Origin: Nitrosomonas sp. Nm132
GTDB taxonomy: Bacteria; Pseudomonadota; Gammaproteobacteria; Burkholderiales; Nitrosomonadaceae
DNA: 64,000 nt
Direction of reading: 5' to 3'
Assembly (NCBI RefSeq): GCF_900100485.1
Contig: NZ_FNDH01000001.1
Coordinates: forward strand, 135,681-199,680
The position numbers and the translations under genes were made by a program. Under the pieces are notes generated by a model. The model made no database searches. It was not told where the DNA came from and saw only the letters and a list, made by a program, of their open reading frames with translations. Shown here one piece after another: positions 48,479-58,159 of the stretch (positions are counted from its first letter, which is position 1; the number at the start of each line of letters is the position of its first letter).

Positions 48479-49039
48479 ATGCCAAAAATAGCTGAAATAG
48501 AGGGCACACCTAACCCAAATGCATTAAAGTTTGTTCTGAAAGAACCCCTTACTTGGGGCATAAGTCATTCATATGACGGTGCCGAGCAGGCAAAAGATGA
48601 TCCACTAGCATCAGCCTTATTCGAAATAGATCATGTTACCAACGTGTTTTATGTCGACCGGTGGATCACTATCACTCAAGATGGTGAGGCTGACTGGCAA
48701 GATCTCGCACGTGCTGTTGCCGACCCGATCCGTGCAGCACCTGCAGCCAATGCTCAGTCCGCTGAGACAGTAGCAGCAGCAAATGAAATATTGGCTGGCT
48801 TAAACCCAGAAGACCAAAAGCGACTTGAGCGCATCAATATATTGCTGGATGAGGAAGTGCGTCCTTACTTACAAAATGATGGCGGAGATCTTCATATCCT
48901 AGGTCTTGAGGGAAATGTTTTAAAGATCCATTATCAAGGCGCATGTGGTACTTGCCCCAGCTCCATTTCCGGAACACTTAGAGGTATTGAGCGGCTTCTG
49001 AGAACAATAGAGCCAGATATTGAACTTATTTCTGCATAA
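48479..49039 (+). CDS. nfu: NifU/Nfu-type iron-sulfur carrier
   Basis: A 186-residue protein with an N-terminal Nfu scaffold domain (EIEGTPNPNALKFVLKEPLT, residues 4-90) and a C-terminal NifU domain (ILLDEEVRPYLQNDGGDLHILGLEGNVLKIHYQGACGTCPSS), with the cluster-binding CGTC motif. It probably delivers [4Fe-4S] clusters. It is the last gene of the iscR-suf set, 53 bases after sufU, and ends convergent with the epimerase gene. Confidence 0.9.
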   Translation: MPKIAEIEGTPNPNALKFVLKEPLTWGISHSYDGAEQAKDDPLASALFEIDHVTNVFYVDRWITITQDGEADWQDLARAVADPIRAAPAANAQSAETVAAANEILAGLNPEDQKRLERINILLDEEVRPYLQNDGGDLHILGLEGNVLKIHYQGACGTCPSSISGTLRGIERLLRTIEPDIELISA

Positions 49040-49088
49040 GATATCTTTTTCCCGCACTACCCCCCACTAAAACCATAAGCAGACCTAT

Positions 49089-50117
49089 TTATGAGAGATG
49101 CAATACATACCAATCCATCGCTTCTCTGAGTCCTTGATCAATACGATGCGTTGGTTCATAACCCAGGAATTCGTGCGCTTTAGAAATATCCGCTTGGGAA
49201 TGACGAACATCTCCCTTACGAAAAGCAATATAGGTGGGTTGATGATTATGTAAATGCGGAAATTTATCGATGAGTAATTCACACATCATCGTATAAAGCT
49301 GGTTTAGACTGGTACGCTCATTAAGTGCGATATTGTAGACTTGATTGATCGCTTTGGGTTCATTGGTCAAAGCAGCCAGCAAATTAGCTTGAATCACATT
49401 TTCTATAAAACAAAAATCTCGGCTAGTTTCACCATCACCATTAACATAAAGCTCTTTATTTCTGATCAATGCAGCAATCCATTGGGGAATCACTGCTGCA
49501 TAAGCACCATTGGGATCTTGTTTTGGGCCAAAGATATTAAAATAACGGAGTCCTATTGATTGGGTACCATAACAGCGGTTGAACACATCAGCATAAAGCT
49601 CATTCACATATTTAGTTACTGCGTAGGGGGAGAGTGGTTGACCAATAATCGACTCCACTTTGGGTAAATTTGGATGATCACCGTACGTGGAACTCGACGC
49701 AGCATAAACAAAACGTTTAATGCCTGTATCACGTGAGGCCACTAGCATATTTAGAAAACCTGAAATATTATTTTCATTGGATAGAATCGGATTTTCAATT
49801 GAACGTGGCACAGATCCCAAGGCAGCATGATGCAAAACAAAATCGATATCCCTGCAAGCCTCTAGACAATCTTGTAAACGACGAATATCTCCCTGAATAA
49901 ACTTGAAATTTAGCCAGGCATTTTGTCCCACTGCCGCCTTTACCTGATCAAGATTATGCTGATAACCCGTTGAAAAATTGTCTAATCCAACTACTTTCTG
50001 ATTTAGTCTAAGCAAGGCTTCCAGTAAATTGGAACCAATAAAGCCGGCAACACCTGTAATGAGCCAGCAGTATGGATTATTTTTTAAAGTTTGCTGAATC
50101 TGCTGGTAATTTGTCAT
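49089..50117 (-). CDS. UDP-N-acetylglucosamine 4-epimerase-type enzyme (TviC/WbpP-like)
   Basis: A 342-residue extended short-chain dehydrogenase. The NAD motif is [16 protein letters not shown], the catalytic residues are S in AASSSTYGD and YAVTKY (YxxxK), and the stretch [25 protein letters not shown] is typical of WbpP/TviC enzymes that interconvert UDP-GlcNAc and UDP-GalNAc. It follows the dehydrogenase gene by 39 bases, so the pair probably makes UDP-GalNAcA or a related sugar for a surface polysaccharide. Confidence 0.9.
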   Translation of the reverse strand: MTNYQQIQQTLKNNPYCWLITGVAGFIGSNLLEALLRLNQKVVGLDNFSTGYQHNLDQVKAAVGQNAWLNFKFIQGDIRRLQDCLEACRDIDFVLHHAALGSVPRSIENPILSNENNISGFLNMLVASRDTGIKRFVYAASSSTYGDHPNLPKVESIIGQPLSPYAVTKYVNELYADVFNRCYGTQSIGLRYFNIFGPKQDPNGAYAAVIPQWIAALIRNKELYVNGDGETSRDFCFIENVIQANLLAALTNEPKAINQVYNIALNERTSLNQLYTMMCELLIDKFPHLHNHQPTYIAFRKGDVRHSQADISKAHEFLGYEPTHRIDQGLREAMDWYVLHLS

Positions 50118-50156
50118 ATTTTAATAATAGCGTATTATCTCTGGTGTCATAAAAAA

Positions 50157-51437
50157 TTAGAGCCGCCAGACACTCAATCCTGCTTTGCGTAATAGACTTT
50201 CATCAAACTGAGATTTAACATCGATAAAACAACCATATTCCACAATTTTCGATTGAATCTCGCTCAATGGCTTCTGGATAAAATCCTGATGTGATACTGC
50301 AACAATCATCGCATGGGCTTGCGGCAAACTTTCCCATGACTGAAGCTCAACATCATATTCGTGTTGTGCATCCTTCGTATCAGCTACCGGATCATGAACA
50401 AATACATCAACCCCATAATCGCGAAGCTCAGAAATGACATCGGCTACTTTGGAATTTCTCAGATCAGGACAGTTTTCCTTGAAAGTCAATCCAAGCACAA
50501 TAACCTTAGCTCCCTTCACATTAAAGCCTGCCTTGATGATTTGCTTAATTGTCTGCTCTGCAACGAATTTAGCCATATTGTCATTGATACGACGACCTGC
50601 CAAAATGACCTGAGGCATATACCCCATCATCTCAGCTTTGTGCGTAAGATAGTAAGGATCGACACCTATACAATGCCCTCCTACCAAACCAGGTCGGAAA
50701 GGAAGGAAATTCCACTTGGTTCCTGCTGCCCGAAGAATTTCCAACGTATCGATTCCCAGCTTGTCAAAAATAATCGCGAGTTCATTCATCAGTGCGATAT
50801 TCAGATCACGCTGCGTGTTCTCAATTACTTTGGCAGCCTCAGCAACCTTAATACTGGACGCGCGATAAACACCTGCAATGACCACTGATTCATAAAGTTT
50901 CGCAATTTTCTCCAGGGTATCCGGGGTATCTCCAGAAACAACTTTAGTAATTGTCGTAAGCGTACGCTGTTTATCCCCAGGATTGATACGCTCTGGAGAA
51001 TATCCTACAAAAAAACTTTTTTTCCATTGCATCCCAGAAAACTTCTCTAGAACAGGGATACACACCTCTTCTGTTGCCCCCGGATAGACTGTAGACTCAT
51101 AAATGATTGTTGCGCCTTGTTTCATGTTTTTTCCGACAGTTTCACTTGCGCTCACGAGCGCGGAAAAATCAGGCTGATGAGCAGGATCAACTGGCGTTGG
51201 GACCGCAACGATAATATAGTCTGCTTGAGATAATTCCGCAGGATTAGAAGTCACTACCAATTGATTGGCTGCCTGAAAATCTGATGCTAAAACTTCACCT
51301 GTTGGGTCAGTATGACGTTTGTAGTTCTCAATCTTGCTTGCAGAAAGATCAAACCCGATAGTATGTCGCTCTTTTCCAAACTCAACAGCAAGCGGCAATC
51401 CCACATATCCTAATCCGACAACAGCTACTGTACTCAT
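50157..51437 (-). CDS. UDP-N-acetylhexosamine 6-dehydrogenase (TviB/WbpO-like)
   Basis: A 426-residue nucleotide-sugar dehydrogenase that oxidises a UDP-N-acetylhexosamine to the uronic acid in two NAD steps. It shows the NAD-binding VVGLGYVGLPLAVEFG, YESTVYPGATEEV and the catalytic cysteine in FRPGLVGGHCIGVDPYYLT, then KVIVLGLTFKENCPDLRNSK. The length and motifs fit TviB/WbpO of the Vi and O6 antigen pathways. It is upstream of the epimerase and divergent from prsT. Confidence 0.92.
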   Translation of the reverse strand: MSTVAVVGLGYVGLPLAVEFGKERHTIGFDLSASKIENYKRHTDPTGEVLASDFQAANQLVVTSNPAELSQADYIIVAVPTPVDPAHQPDFSALVSASETVGKNMKQGATIIYESTVYPGATEEVCIPVLEKFSGMQWKKSFFVGYSPERINPGDKQRTLTTITKVVSGDTPDTLEKIAKLYESVVIAGVYRASSIKVAEAAKVIENTQRDLNIALMNELAIIFDKLGIDTLEILRAAGTKWNFLPFRPGLVGGHCIGVDPYYLTHKAEMMGYMPQVILAGRRINDNMAKFVAEQTIKQIIKAGFNVKGAKVIVLGLTFKENCPDLRNSKVADVISELRDYGVDVFVHDPVADTKDAQHEYDVELQSWESLPQAHAMIVAVSHQDFIQKPLSEIQSKIVEYGCFIDVKSQFDESLLRKAGLSVWRL

Positions 51438-51746
51438 AGATATTCCCTTTTACATATATCCTCAATATTTATATTGGAACTGAAAAAGCGTTCAATCAAT
51501 TGAAAGCTCTTTTCATTGAAAGCTACCCACCAACCACCAGATAGATAATAAAAGAGTATCATGCCAGATGCTGAGGCTAGTTTGTATCAGCATATTAAAT
51601 AGCCGCTAATTCAACGAATTCAATTTTTATTAAGATGTGTTATAACTAATATTATAAGAATGAATCAATAATCAAAATCAATCCATGGATGAAATATTTC
51701 CAAACAGAGCCGGCTAATAGTAATAGCATTAAGGGGTTAATGGAAA
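51438..51746. promoter_or_regulatory. Divergent control region between the UDP-sugar genes and prsT
   Basis: 309 bases shared by two divergent units. A direct repeat ATTGAAAGCT occurs at 51499-51508 and 51515-51524 (16-base period), and its first copy is part of a palindrome TTCAATCAATTGAA at 51491-51504. These may be operator sites. No sigma-54 consensus was found, although other PEP-CTERM loci often use one. Confidence 0.4.
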
Positions 51747-54536
51747 ATGAATACTTTGTATAAAAGTACCACGAAAAAGAAATTAACAACAGTTCTTGTT
51801 TCAATCACTCTTATCATAATAACCGTTACTGCATGCGGAAAAGCCAAAGATATTGAAACGCTCATTGCGGAAGCAAAGCAATATCAGCAAAAAGGAGATG
51901 ACAAAGCAGCGATTATTCAATTAAAGAATGCGCTGCAGCGGAATCCGGATAACCAAGAAGCACGTTACCTTTTAGGTACGCTATACATCCAAACCGGTGA
52001 TGCGCAATCTGCCGAGAAAGAGCTGAGCAGGGCAATGAGTCTAGGAATGGATCCCGTCGAAGTGCTTCCTGAATTAGGCCAAGCCTTGCTAAGTCTTGGT
52101 CAGTTCCAACAGCTGTTAGATAAAACTGAAACACTTCCTGAAAACATCAATTTCGCAGAAATATTAACATTACGGGGGAATGCCTCTCTTGCTCTAGGAA
52201 AAGCTGAAGATGCCAAAGCATTATTTGAACAAGCACTCAAAGACAAACCCGAGTTTCCCGATGCCCTCATTGGTCTTGCGAAATTTTCATTGGTAAAAAG
52301 AGATATTGAATCAGCTACGCGCTATACAGAACAAGCAGTTACCAGCAATCCTGAAAATAGCGATGCCTGGTTTTTTAAAGGCGATCTTCTTCGCGCAGCG
52401 GGTAAAGTTGATATGGCCTCAGCCGCCTACGATCAAGCAATCAAATTAAAACCTGACCATGTAGCTGCCCATATCAATCGCGCTTCTATTGCAATTGAAA
52501 CAAGGAAATTTGATGCTGCCCGGGCGGATCTAGAAGCAGCACGCAGAATAGCACCTGGAAATCTGTATACCGTCTATACCCAGGCATTGCTTGACTTCAG
52601 CGAAGGCAAACATGCTGTCGCTTTAGAGGCTGCTCAGAAAATAATGAGTGCAGCTCCTAATCATATGCCCAGCGTGTTACTAGCAGGTGCGGCCCACTTT
52701 TCATTGGGATCATTATTGCAAGCTGAGCAATATGTCAAGCAATATCTAAAGGCAAATCCCAATAATCTTTATGCCATAAAACTGATGGCATCCATTCTAC
52801 TGAAAAACCGTCAAGCAAAGCAGGCAATAGAAGTATTGACTCCGGCACTAAATGTAGTTCAGCAAGATTCCCAATTGCTCGCCTTAGCCGGGGAAAGTTA
52901 TATGCAGGCTCGAGACTTTACCAAAGCAACTCAGTATTTTGAAAAAGCAAATTCCCTTGCACCCGATAATGCAGCACTTCATACCGCATTAGCTATGAGC
53001 AAGCTAGGACAGGGTGACAGAAAGAGCGCAATTGTAGAACTGCAAGCTGCAACTGATCTGGATACCCGATCTCCCCGAGCAGGTGTTTTGTTAGTAATGA
53101 CCCATCTTCAAGCCGGTGAATTCGACAAAGCGCTGTCGACAGTTGAAGCTCTTGAGAAAGAGCAGCCCGACAATCCTCTTTTTCACAATCTGAAAGGTGG
53201 CATCTATCTCAGTAAAAAAGATTTGAGCAAAGCGCGCACTAGTTTTGATAAAGCACTTTCTTTGCAACCAGATTATTTCCCAGCAATCTCAAACCTTGCC
53301 AGGCTTGACCTGCAAGAGAATAAACCTGATGTTGCCAAGAAACGCTTTGAGGATATTCTGAAAAAAGACAAGAACCATATGCAAGCCATGAGCGCGCTGG
53401 CAGATATTGCACTTTCGCAAGGAAAAAACAGTGAAGCAACAGGTTGGTTAGAACGCGCTAGCAATGAGAATCCCGATGAACTTCAACCTGCTTTGCAGTT
53501 GGGAGCCCATTATTTACGCATCGGTGAAAATAAAAAATCGCTCGATCTTGCCAAAAAGCTTCAAGGATCCCACTCAGAAAACCTAAGCATCATAGAATTA
53601 CTAGCACACGCTCAGTTAGCTAATGATAACAAGACTGCTGCTTTAGAAAGTTATCAAAAACTGGCTGCCAGATTGCCTGATTCTGCAGCTGCACAATTCC
53701 GCTTGGCTTCCGTTCATGAAGCGATGCATAACTCAAAAGCAGCCTCAGACGCCCTAAAAAAAGCATTAACCTTGAAGCCGGATTATTTAGAAGCAAAATT
53801 GGCACAAGCCAGACTCGAGATTCAAAATAACAACTTGGAACAAGCCCTCAAAATTTCGAAGGAGATTCAGAAGCAACACGCAAACTCACCAGCTGGTTAT
53901 GAACTGGAAGGCGATTTATTAATGAGGCAGAAAAAACCTGCACAGGCATTGAGTACCTATGAGAAAGCGTTCTCCCTTAACAAGAACAGCCAATTAATAA
54001 TCAAGCAATCTACGGCGCTCAGTCAGAGCGGCAAGGAAAAGCAAGCAGATACCCGCATAACCAAGTGGCTAGAAGAAAACCCAACCGACTCATCCACCCG
54101 CCTATATCTTGCTGGAATTTATCTTGCAAAAAAACAATACGATTCGGCCATCAAGCAATATCATATTATTCTGGAGGAACACCCCAATGATGTGCCAACA
54201 CTGAATAATCTGGCTTGGGCCTACCAGCAAAAGAAAGAACCTGCAGCAATTGAATATGCCGAAAAGGCTTATCAGCAGGCACCGGACAGTCCTGCAATAT
54301 TGGACACACTTGGATGGATACTTGTTGAACAGGGTAAAACTGATCGAGCACTGCCACTCTTGCAGAAGGCTGCCTCCCTTGCACCAGATGCTATCGTAAT
54401 TCGTTATCATTTTGCAGTTGGATTGTTCAAATCTGGAGATAAAACAAATGCACGCAAGGAACTTGAGCAATTATTGGCCACCGGAAAATCTTTTCCAGGA
54501 ATTAATGATGCCAAAGAATTACTGAAAGAATTGTAA
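51747..54536 (+). CDS. prsT: PEP-CTERM system TPR-repeat lipoprotein PrsT
   Basis: A 929-residue protein: lipoprotein signal peptide with VTAC at about residue 30, then more than 20 TPR repeats through to the C-terminus (for example AIIQLKNALQRNPDNQEARYLLGTLYIQTGDAQSAEKEL). This length and layout match PrsT of exosortase-linked EPS loci, where it is thought to act in polysaccharide export or protein sorting at the envelope. The UDP-sugar genes next to it fit a polysaccharide role. The exosortase itself is not in this window. GGGG-like leader AAGGGG lies near the start. Confidence 0.88.
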   Translation: MNTLYKSTTKKKLTTVLVSITLIIITVTACGKAKDIETLIAEAKQYQQKGDDKAAIIQLKNALQRNPDNQEARYLLGTLYIQTGDAQSAEKELSRAMSLGMDPVEVLPELGQALLSLGQFQQLLDKTETLPENINFAEILTLRGNASLALGKAEDAKALFEQALKDKPEFPDALIGLAKFSLVKRDIESATRYTEQAVTSNPENSDAWFFKGDLLRAAGKVDMASAAYDQAIKLKPDHVAAHINRASIAIETRKFDAARADLEAARRIAPGNLYTVYTQALLDFSEGKHAVALEAAQKIMSAAPNHMPSVLLAGAAHFSLGSLLQAEQYVKQYLKANPNNLYAIKLMASILLKNRQAKQAIEVLTPALNVVQQDSQLLALAGESYMQARDFTKATQYFEKANSLAPDNAALHTALAMSKLGQGDRKSAIVELQAATDLDTRSPRAGVLLVMTHLQAGEFDKALSTVEALEKEQPDNPLFHNLKGGIYLSKKDLSKARTSFDKALSLQPDYFPAISNLARLDLQENKPDVAKKRFEDILKKDKNHMQAMSALADIALSQGKNSEATGWLERASNENPDELQPALQLGAHYLRIGENKKSLDLAKKLQGSHSENLSIIELLAHAQLANDNKTAALESYQKLAARLPDSAAAQFRLASVHEAMHNSKAASDALKKALTLKPDYLEAKLAQARLEIQNNNLEQALKISKEIQKQHANSPAGYELEGDLLMRQKKPAQALSTYEKAFSLNKNSQLIIKQSTALSQSGKEKQADTRITKWLEENPTDSSTRLYLAGIYLAKKQYDSAIKQYHIILEEHPNDVPTLNNLAWAYQQKKEPAAIEYAEKAYQQAPDSPAILDTLGWILVEQGKTDRALPLLQKAASLAPDAIVIRYHFAVGLFKSGDKTNARKELEQLLATGKSFPGINDAKELLKEL

Positions 54537-54712
54537 TTTCGTACGTACCAACTCCCTAATCTCAGGTATTCAGTTTTAATGCTCTTGAACAGAGATCAGA
54601 CGAATGATACAGCCTTGTAGATCCCTTATCCAGGCAGTATTAGAAATAGGAAATTATCACTCGTTTTACAGGAAAACTCAGATGGTATGGATGTCCGATA
54701 CTCGCAAAGAGT

Positions 54713-55131
54713 ATGCCCGTGACTGATGGCTACGCAAGCGATATGATAGATACGGAATGGAAAAAAATAGCACCTCATTTGCCGCCGTGTGCAGAAACAG
54801 GGTATCCACGCACAACATGCTTTCATTCCATGGGTAAATGCCGCTTTCTACCGCTGCAATCAGATTGCCAGTGGGACATGCTCTCCAAGGATTTTCCACC
54901 TTAGCAAATGGTTTACGGTTACTTTCGGAACTAGCGGCAACAGGACATGGAAGCATATTTATGACGGTTATACCTTGCCGTCCACGATCGAGATTGGGAG
55001 GAAAGCCCGGCGCTGGCCATTATCGACGCGCAATTCGTAAGAACCGGCCAGAATGCGCATGACAATGTTGGGTTTGATGTCAGAAAGAACATCAAGCGTC
55101 GCACAAGTGGCGTATTGTTTAGTACCACAGT
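54713..55131 (+). pseudogene. IS5-family transposase relic
   Basis: Pieces of an IS5-type transposase in three frames: YASDMIDTEWKKIAPHLPP at the start, VNAAFYRCNQIASG and CQWDMLSKDFPP, then RTWKHIYDGYTL, and AIIDAQFVRTGQNAHDN with VGFDVRKNIKRR before the match ends near 55113. Stops and frameshifts separate the pieces and the 3' half with the remaining acidic residues is missing. No terminal repeats were recognised. Confidence 0.8.
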
Positions 55132-55171
55132 GTAGTGGTGTAATATATAGTCAGCTACGGAGGAAATATTT

Positions 55172-55243
55172 ATGGGACAGATTTTACACGGAAACGCCCG
55201 CACGATGGAGGCAGCCCATCGAACGATACAGCATCGTCAAAAG
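55172..55243 (+). pseudogene. N-terminal fragment of an IS481-family transposase
   Basis: An ATG at 55172 with a good ribosome site (CGGAGGAAATATTT) opens MGQILHGNARTMEAAHRTIQ, which resembles the start of IS481-type transposases (MGQxLHGxAxTTxAxRxxIQ). After about 24 residues the similarity ends, and the open frame continues into unrelated sequence to 55444. It is a 5' fragment abutting the IS5 relic. The remaining stretch to 55548 shows nothing I can identify. Confidence 0.65.
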
Positions 55244-55548
55244 TGTCTGAAGGTTGCGGTGTTCCGCAAACACAAGCTGCTACCGCTAAACAATTGCTTA
55301 TATGCGTGCAACCCGCAATCCCCATCTGCCCCGGTCAGTCTTATATCATCGCCACGACCATTCTGCACCTTCTTCTTGCTTCGCGCTGCCCTCCGAAAAA
55401 CCACACTCTCCATGCGGCTCGCCCAACTTAAGCTTCTAAGTTGAGTCATCTTATTTTTTATAAAATTTATCAATTGCTTGCAATAATAAGTCTTGCTAGA
55501 CGAGCGATTTCCATATAAAAATTATCTTTTTTAAAAATACTCGCAGCC

Positions 55549-56340
55549 ATGAATAATCAATGTCCCGAATGCGGCAGTGATCATGCTCACAGATCTCGCC
55601 TCAGACCAGGAGAACGCACTGCATTAAATTGGTTCCTGGTACCATTACGCTGCCGAGATTGCAAGGCACGCTTTTGGAGAAAAAATCCATACCTTATAGC
55701 GGCTCTACTCTTTTGTAGCGGCCTATTATTAACTGCTTTAGTTTGGATAATGGTTCCATCCGACGAGATTATCGCGAGCAACGAACATCATGATTTAGCC
55801 CGGACTACCCCTCTCGGAACAAAAAGAGTTCAACCCCGACCAAAACCTGATTCGAATATGCTGAATGAAGTTAAAGTTATATCGGAAGCAACTAAAGATC
55901 AGTCTACTACAATTCCCAACACGGGGCCTAATTCGTTTGCGCCAAATTCAAACGATAATCGCCTCTATACCGCTCATCTCTATCTTGAGAAAGCAATCAA
56001 AGGTAGTGCTGATGCGCAGTACCAGCTTGGTTCACTCTATCTGACGGGAAAAGGAACGTTACAAGATTTCGAAGAAGCTGCAAAGTGGTTTACGTCAGCA
56101 GCAGAGCAGAATCATGCACTTGCGCAATATGAACTAGGCTTACTCTACCACAATGGTTTAGGCGTTAATCCTGACAATGAAAAAAGCTATGTGTGGTTAA
56201 ACTTGGCTGCGGCTGCCGGCATTGAGCAAGCTGTCGCAGCCCGAGATAAAATAATGAGATCACTTACTGCGAAACAGCTAACCCAAGCCCAGAAAACAGC
56301 ACGCGAATGGTTAGCGAATCAGAAAAATAATTCCAATTAA
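55549..56340 (+). CDS. Zinc-ribbon, membrane-anchored Sel1-repeat protein
   Basis: A 263-residue protein. Residues 1-42 carry a CPECGSDH and CRDC pair typical of a zinc ribbon. A transmembrane helix spans about residues 49-70 (LIAALLFCSGLLLTALVWIMV), then comes a linker of about 75 residues rich in Ser, Asn and Pro, and two to three Sel1 repeats (SADAQYQLGSLYLTGKGTLQDFEEAAKWFTSAAEQN). The zinc ribbon faces the cytoplasm and the repeats the periplasm. The function is unknown. It is convergent with pntB. Confidence 0.8.
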   Translation: MNNQCPECGSDHAHRSRLRPGERTALNWFLVPLRCRDCKARFWRKNPYLIAALLFCSGLLLTALVWIMVPSDEIIASNEHHDLARTTPLGTKRVQPRPKPDSNMLNEVKVISEATKDQSTTIPNTGPNSFAPNSNDNRLYTAHLYLEKAIKGSADAQYQLGSLYLTGKGTLQDFEEAAKWFTSAAEQNHALAQYELGLLYHNGLGVNPDNEKSYVWLNLAAAAGIEQAVAARDKIMRSLTAKQLTQAQKTAREWLANQKNNSN

Positions 56341-56394
56341 TTTTTTGTGAGCGCCACATGAAAGAAGCATAGGAAAATAAGAATCTCATACGTA

Positions 56395-57777
56395 TTACAC
56401 CACCGCTTTGACCATATCCTCTACAACCTTCTTGGCATCACCAAACACCATCATTGTCTTGTCCATGTAGAATAAGTCATTGTCAAGACCAGCATAGCCA
56501 GCAGCCATACTACGCTTGACAACTATCACCGTGCGGGCCTTGTGCGCCTCCAGAATAGGCATCCCATAGATAGGACTGCCTGGAACATTTGCAGCTGGAT
56601 TGACCACGTCATTTGCACCTAAAACAAGCACTACATCAGTATTAGGAAAATCGCTGTTAATTTCTTCCATCTCCAAAACCTGCTCATAGGGTATTTCGGC
56701 TTCAGCAAGTAGCACATTCATATGCCCCGGCATACGACCCGCTACGGGGTGAATGGCAAAACGAACATTGACACCTTTTCGATGCAGTACTTCTGCAAGC
56801 TCTTTGACCGAATGTTGTGCACGAGCTACGGCCAAGCCATAACCTGGAATAATAATAACGCTATCTGCATTACCCATCAAAAATGCTGCGTCGTCTGCAC
56901 TACCGCTTCGATAGGTTTTCTGTGTTCCATCACTCGCGCCTTGGGCACCGCCTTCGCTACCAAAACCACCCAGTATGACAGAGAGAAAGGGACGATTCAT
57001 GGCCTTGCACATGATATATGACAGAATTGCCCCCGAGCTGCCCACCAACGAGCCAGCAATAATGAGCATTGGGTTGCCAAGTGAAAAGCCGATACCTGCT
57101 GCTGCCCAGCCAGAATAGGAATTCAGCATGGAAATCACTACCGGCATGTCAGCTCCCCCGATAGGAATGATAATGAGGAATCCGAGCAGAAATGCGATAG
57201 CTGTCATGGCAATAAATGCTGTCCAATTGGTTATTTCGCTGAAAAAGAACCATAAGCCAAAACCAATCATAACGATTGCCAGCAGCAAATTGATCATGTG
57301 CTGTCCAGTGAACACAACGGGAGCTCCGCTCATGCGACCAGACAACTTGAGGAAGGCAATGACTGAGCCAGACCAGGTCATGGCACCAATAAACGTTCCC
57401 AAAAACAATTCCAGCTTGCTACCAGCTGGCAATACTTCAGACAGGCCGAATGAAACAGGATTATTGACGGCAGCAATGGCTATAAATACCGCAGCCAAAC
57501 CAACCAATGAGTGCATGAAAGCAACCAATTCCGGCATGGCTGTCATCTGAACTCGTTGCGCCACAATAGAGCCTACAATCGCACCTATAGCAATACACCC
57601 CAGTATCAATGCCCAATTCTCGGTAATGGTCAGAGTAGTGCCAACGGCAATCGTCATTCCAACCATTCCAAAGAAATTACCGCGCCGAGCGGAAAGAGGT
57701 GAACTAAGCCCTTTCAGGGCCAAAATGAAAAAAACCGCCGCAACCAGATAAGCGAGAGCAATCAAATCAGCAGACAT
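56395..57777 (-). CDS. pntB: NAD(P) transhydrogenase subunit beta
   Basis: A 460-residue subunit with eight to nine membrane helices (residues 1-255) and a C-terminal NADP(H)-binding domain III (SVIIIPGYGLAVARAQHSVKELAEVL, GRMPGHMNVLLAEAEIPYE, VLVLGANDVVNPAA). It couples hydride transfer from NADH to NADP with proton entry. The start directly follows the pntA2 stop (TAAATG), so translation is coupled. Confidence 0.97.
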   Translation of the reverse strand: MSADLIALAYLVAAVFFILALKGLSSPLSARRGNFFGMVGMTIAVGTTLTITENWALILGCIAIGAIVGSIVAQRVQMTAMPELVAFMHSLVGLAAVFIAIAAVNNPVSFGLSEVLPAGSKLELFLGTFIGAMTWSGSVIAFLKLSGRMSGAPVVFTGQHMINLLLAIVMIGFGLWFFFSEITNWTAFIAMTAIAFLLGFLIIIPIGGADMPVVISMLNSYSGWAAAGIGFSLGNPMLIIAGSLVGSSGAILSYIMCKAMNRPFLSVILGGFGSEGGAQGASDGTQKTYRSGSADDAAFLMGNADSVIIIPGYGLAVARAQHSVKELAEVLHRKGVNVRFAIHPVAGRMPGHMNVLLAEAEIPYEQVLEMEEINSDFPNTDVVLVLGANDVVNPAANVPGSPIYGMPILEAHKARTVIVVKRSMAAGYAGLDNDLFYMDKTMMVFGDAKKVVEDMVKAVV

Positions 57778-58086
57778 TTAAGCGCTTCCTTTTTTATCTT
57801 TTTTTCTAAACATTTCTAACATACGCTGGGTGACGAGAAATCCACCGAATACGTTGATGGAAGCAAGGATTACTGCTGCAGCCCCTAACCAGGCGCCCCA
57901 ATCCGATTCAGCTGGGCCTGCAGCCAACATTGCGCCTACTAAAATAATACTTGAAATGGCATTAGTCACTGACATCAGCGGTGTATGCAAAGCTGGTGTC
58001 ACATTCCATACCACGTGATAGCCAACAAAAACCGCCAATACGAATACAGTAAGATGAATTATCGTTGGATCAATTTCACCAATCAT
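57778..58086 (-). CDS. pntAb: NAD(P) transhydrogenase subunit alpha part 2
   Basis: A 102-residue subunit with three to four membrane helices ([58 protein letters not shown]). It is the membrane part of alpha, separate from the NAD-binding part as in Rhodospirillum. The frame is open to 58107, but AAGAGGAACAAAC precedes the ATG at 58086 and MIGEIDP is the family-like start. Confidence 0.94.
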   Translation of the reverse strand: MIGEIDPTIIHLTVFVLAVFVGYHVVWNVTPALHTPLMSVTNAISSIILVGAMLAAGPAESDWGAWLGAAAVILASINVFGGFLVTQRMLEMFRKKDKKGSA

Positions 58087-58159
58087 GTTTGTTCCTCTTG
58101 AATTCATTAACTTTTATAGAATCTGAAGCGCACACTAAAGCAACTCTTCACTTTCTGTT

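Noticed and set aside
51438-51746. Sigma-54 promoter upstream of prsT
   Set aside because: No TGGCAC-N5-TTGC-like element could be found on either strand.
55237-55473. 78-codon minus-strand frame, and a possible group II intron end (GAGCCGCATGG)
   Set aside because: The intron-like string lacks a domain V hairpin partner and the frame matches no family I know.
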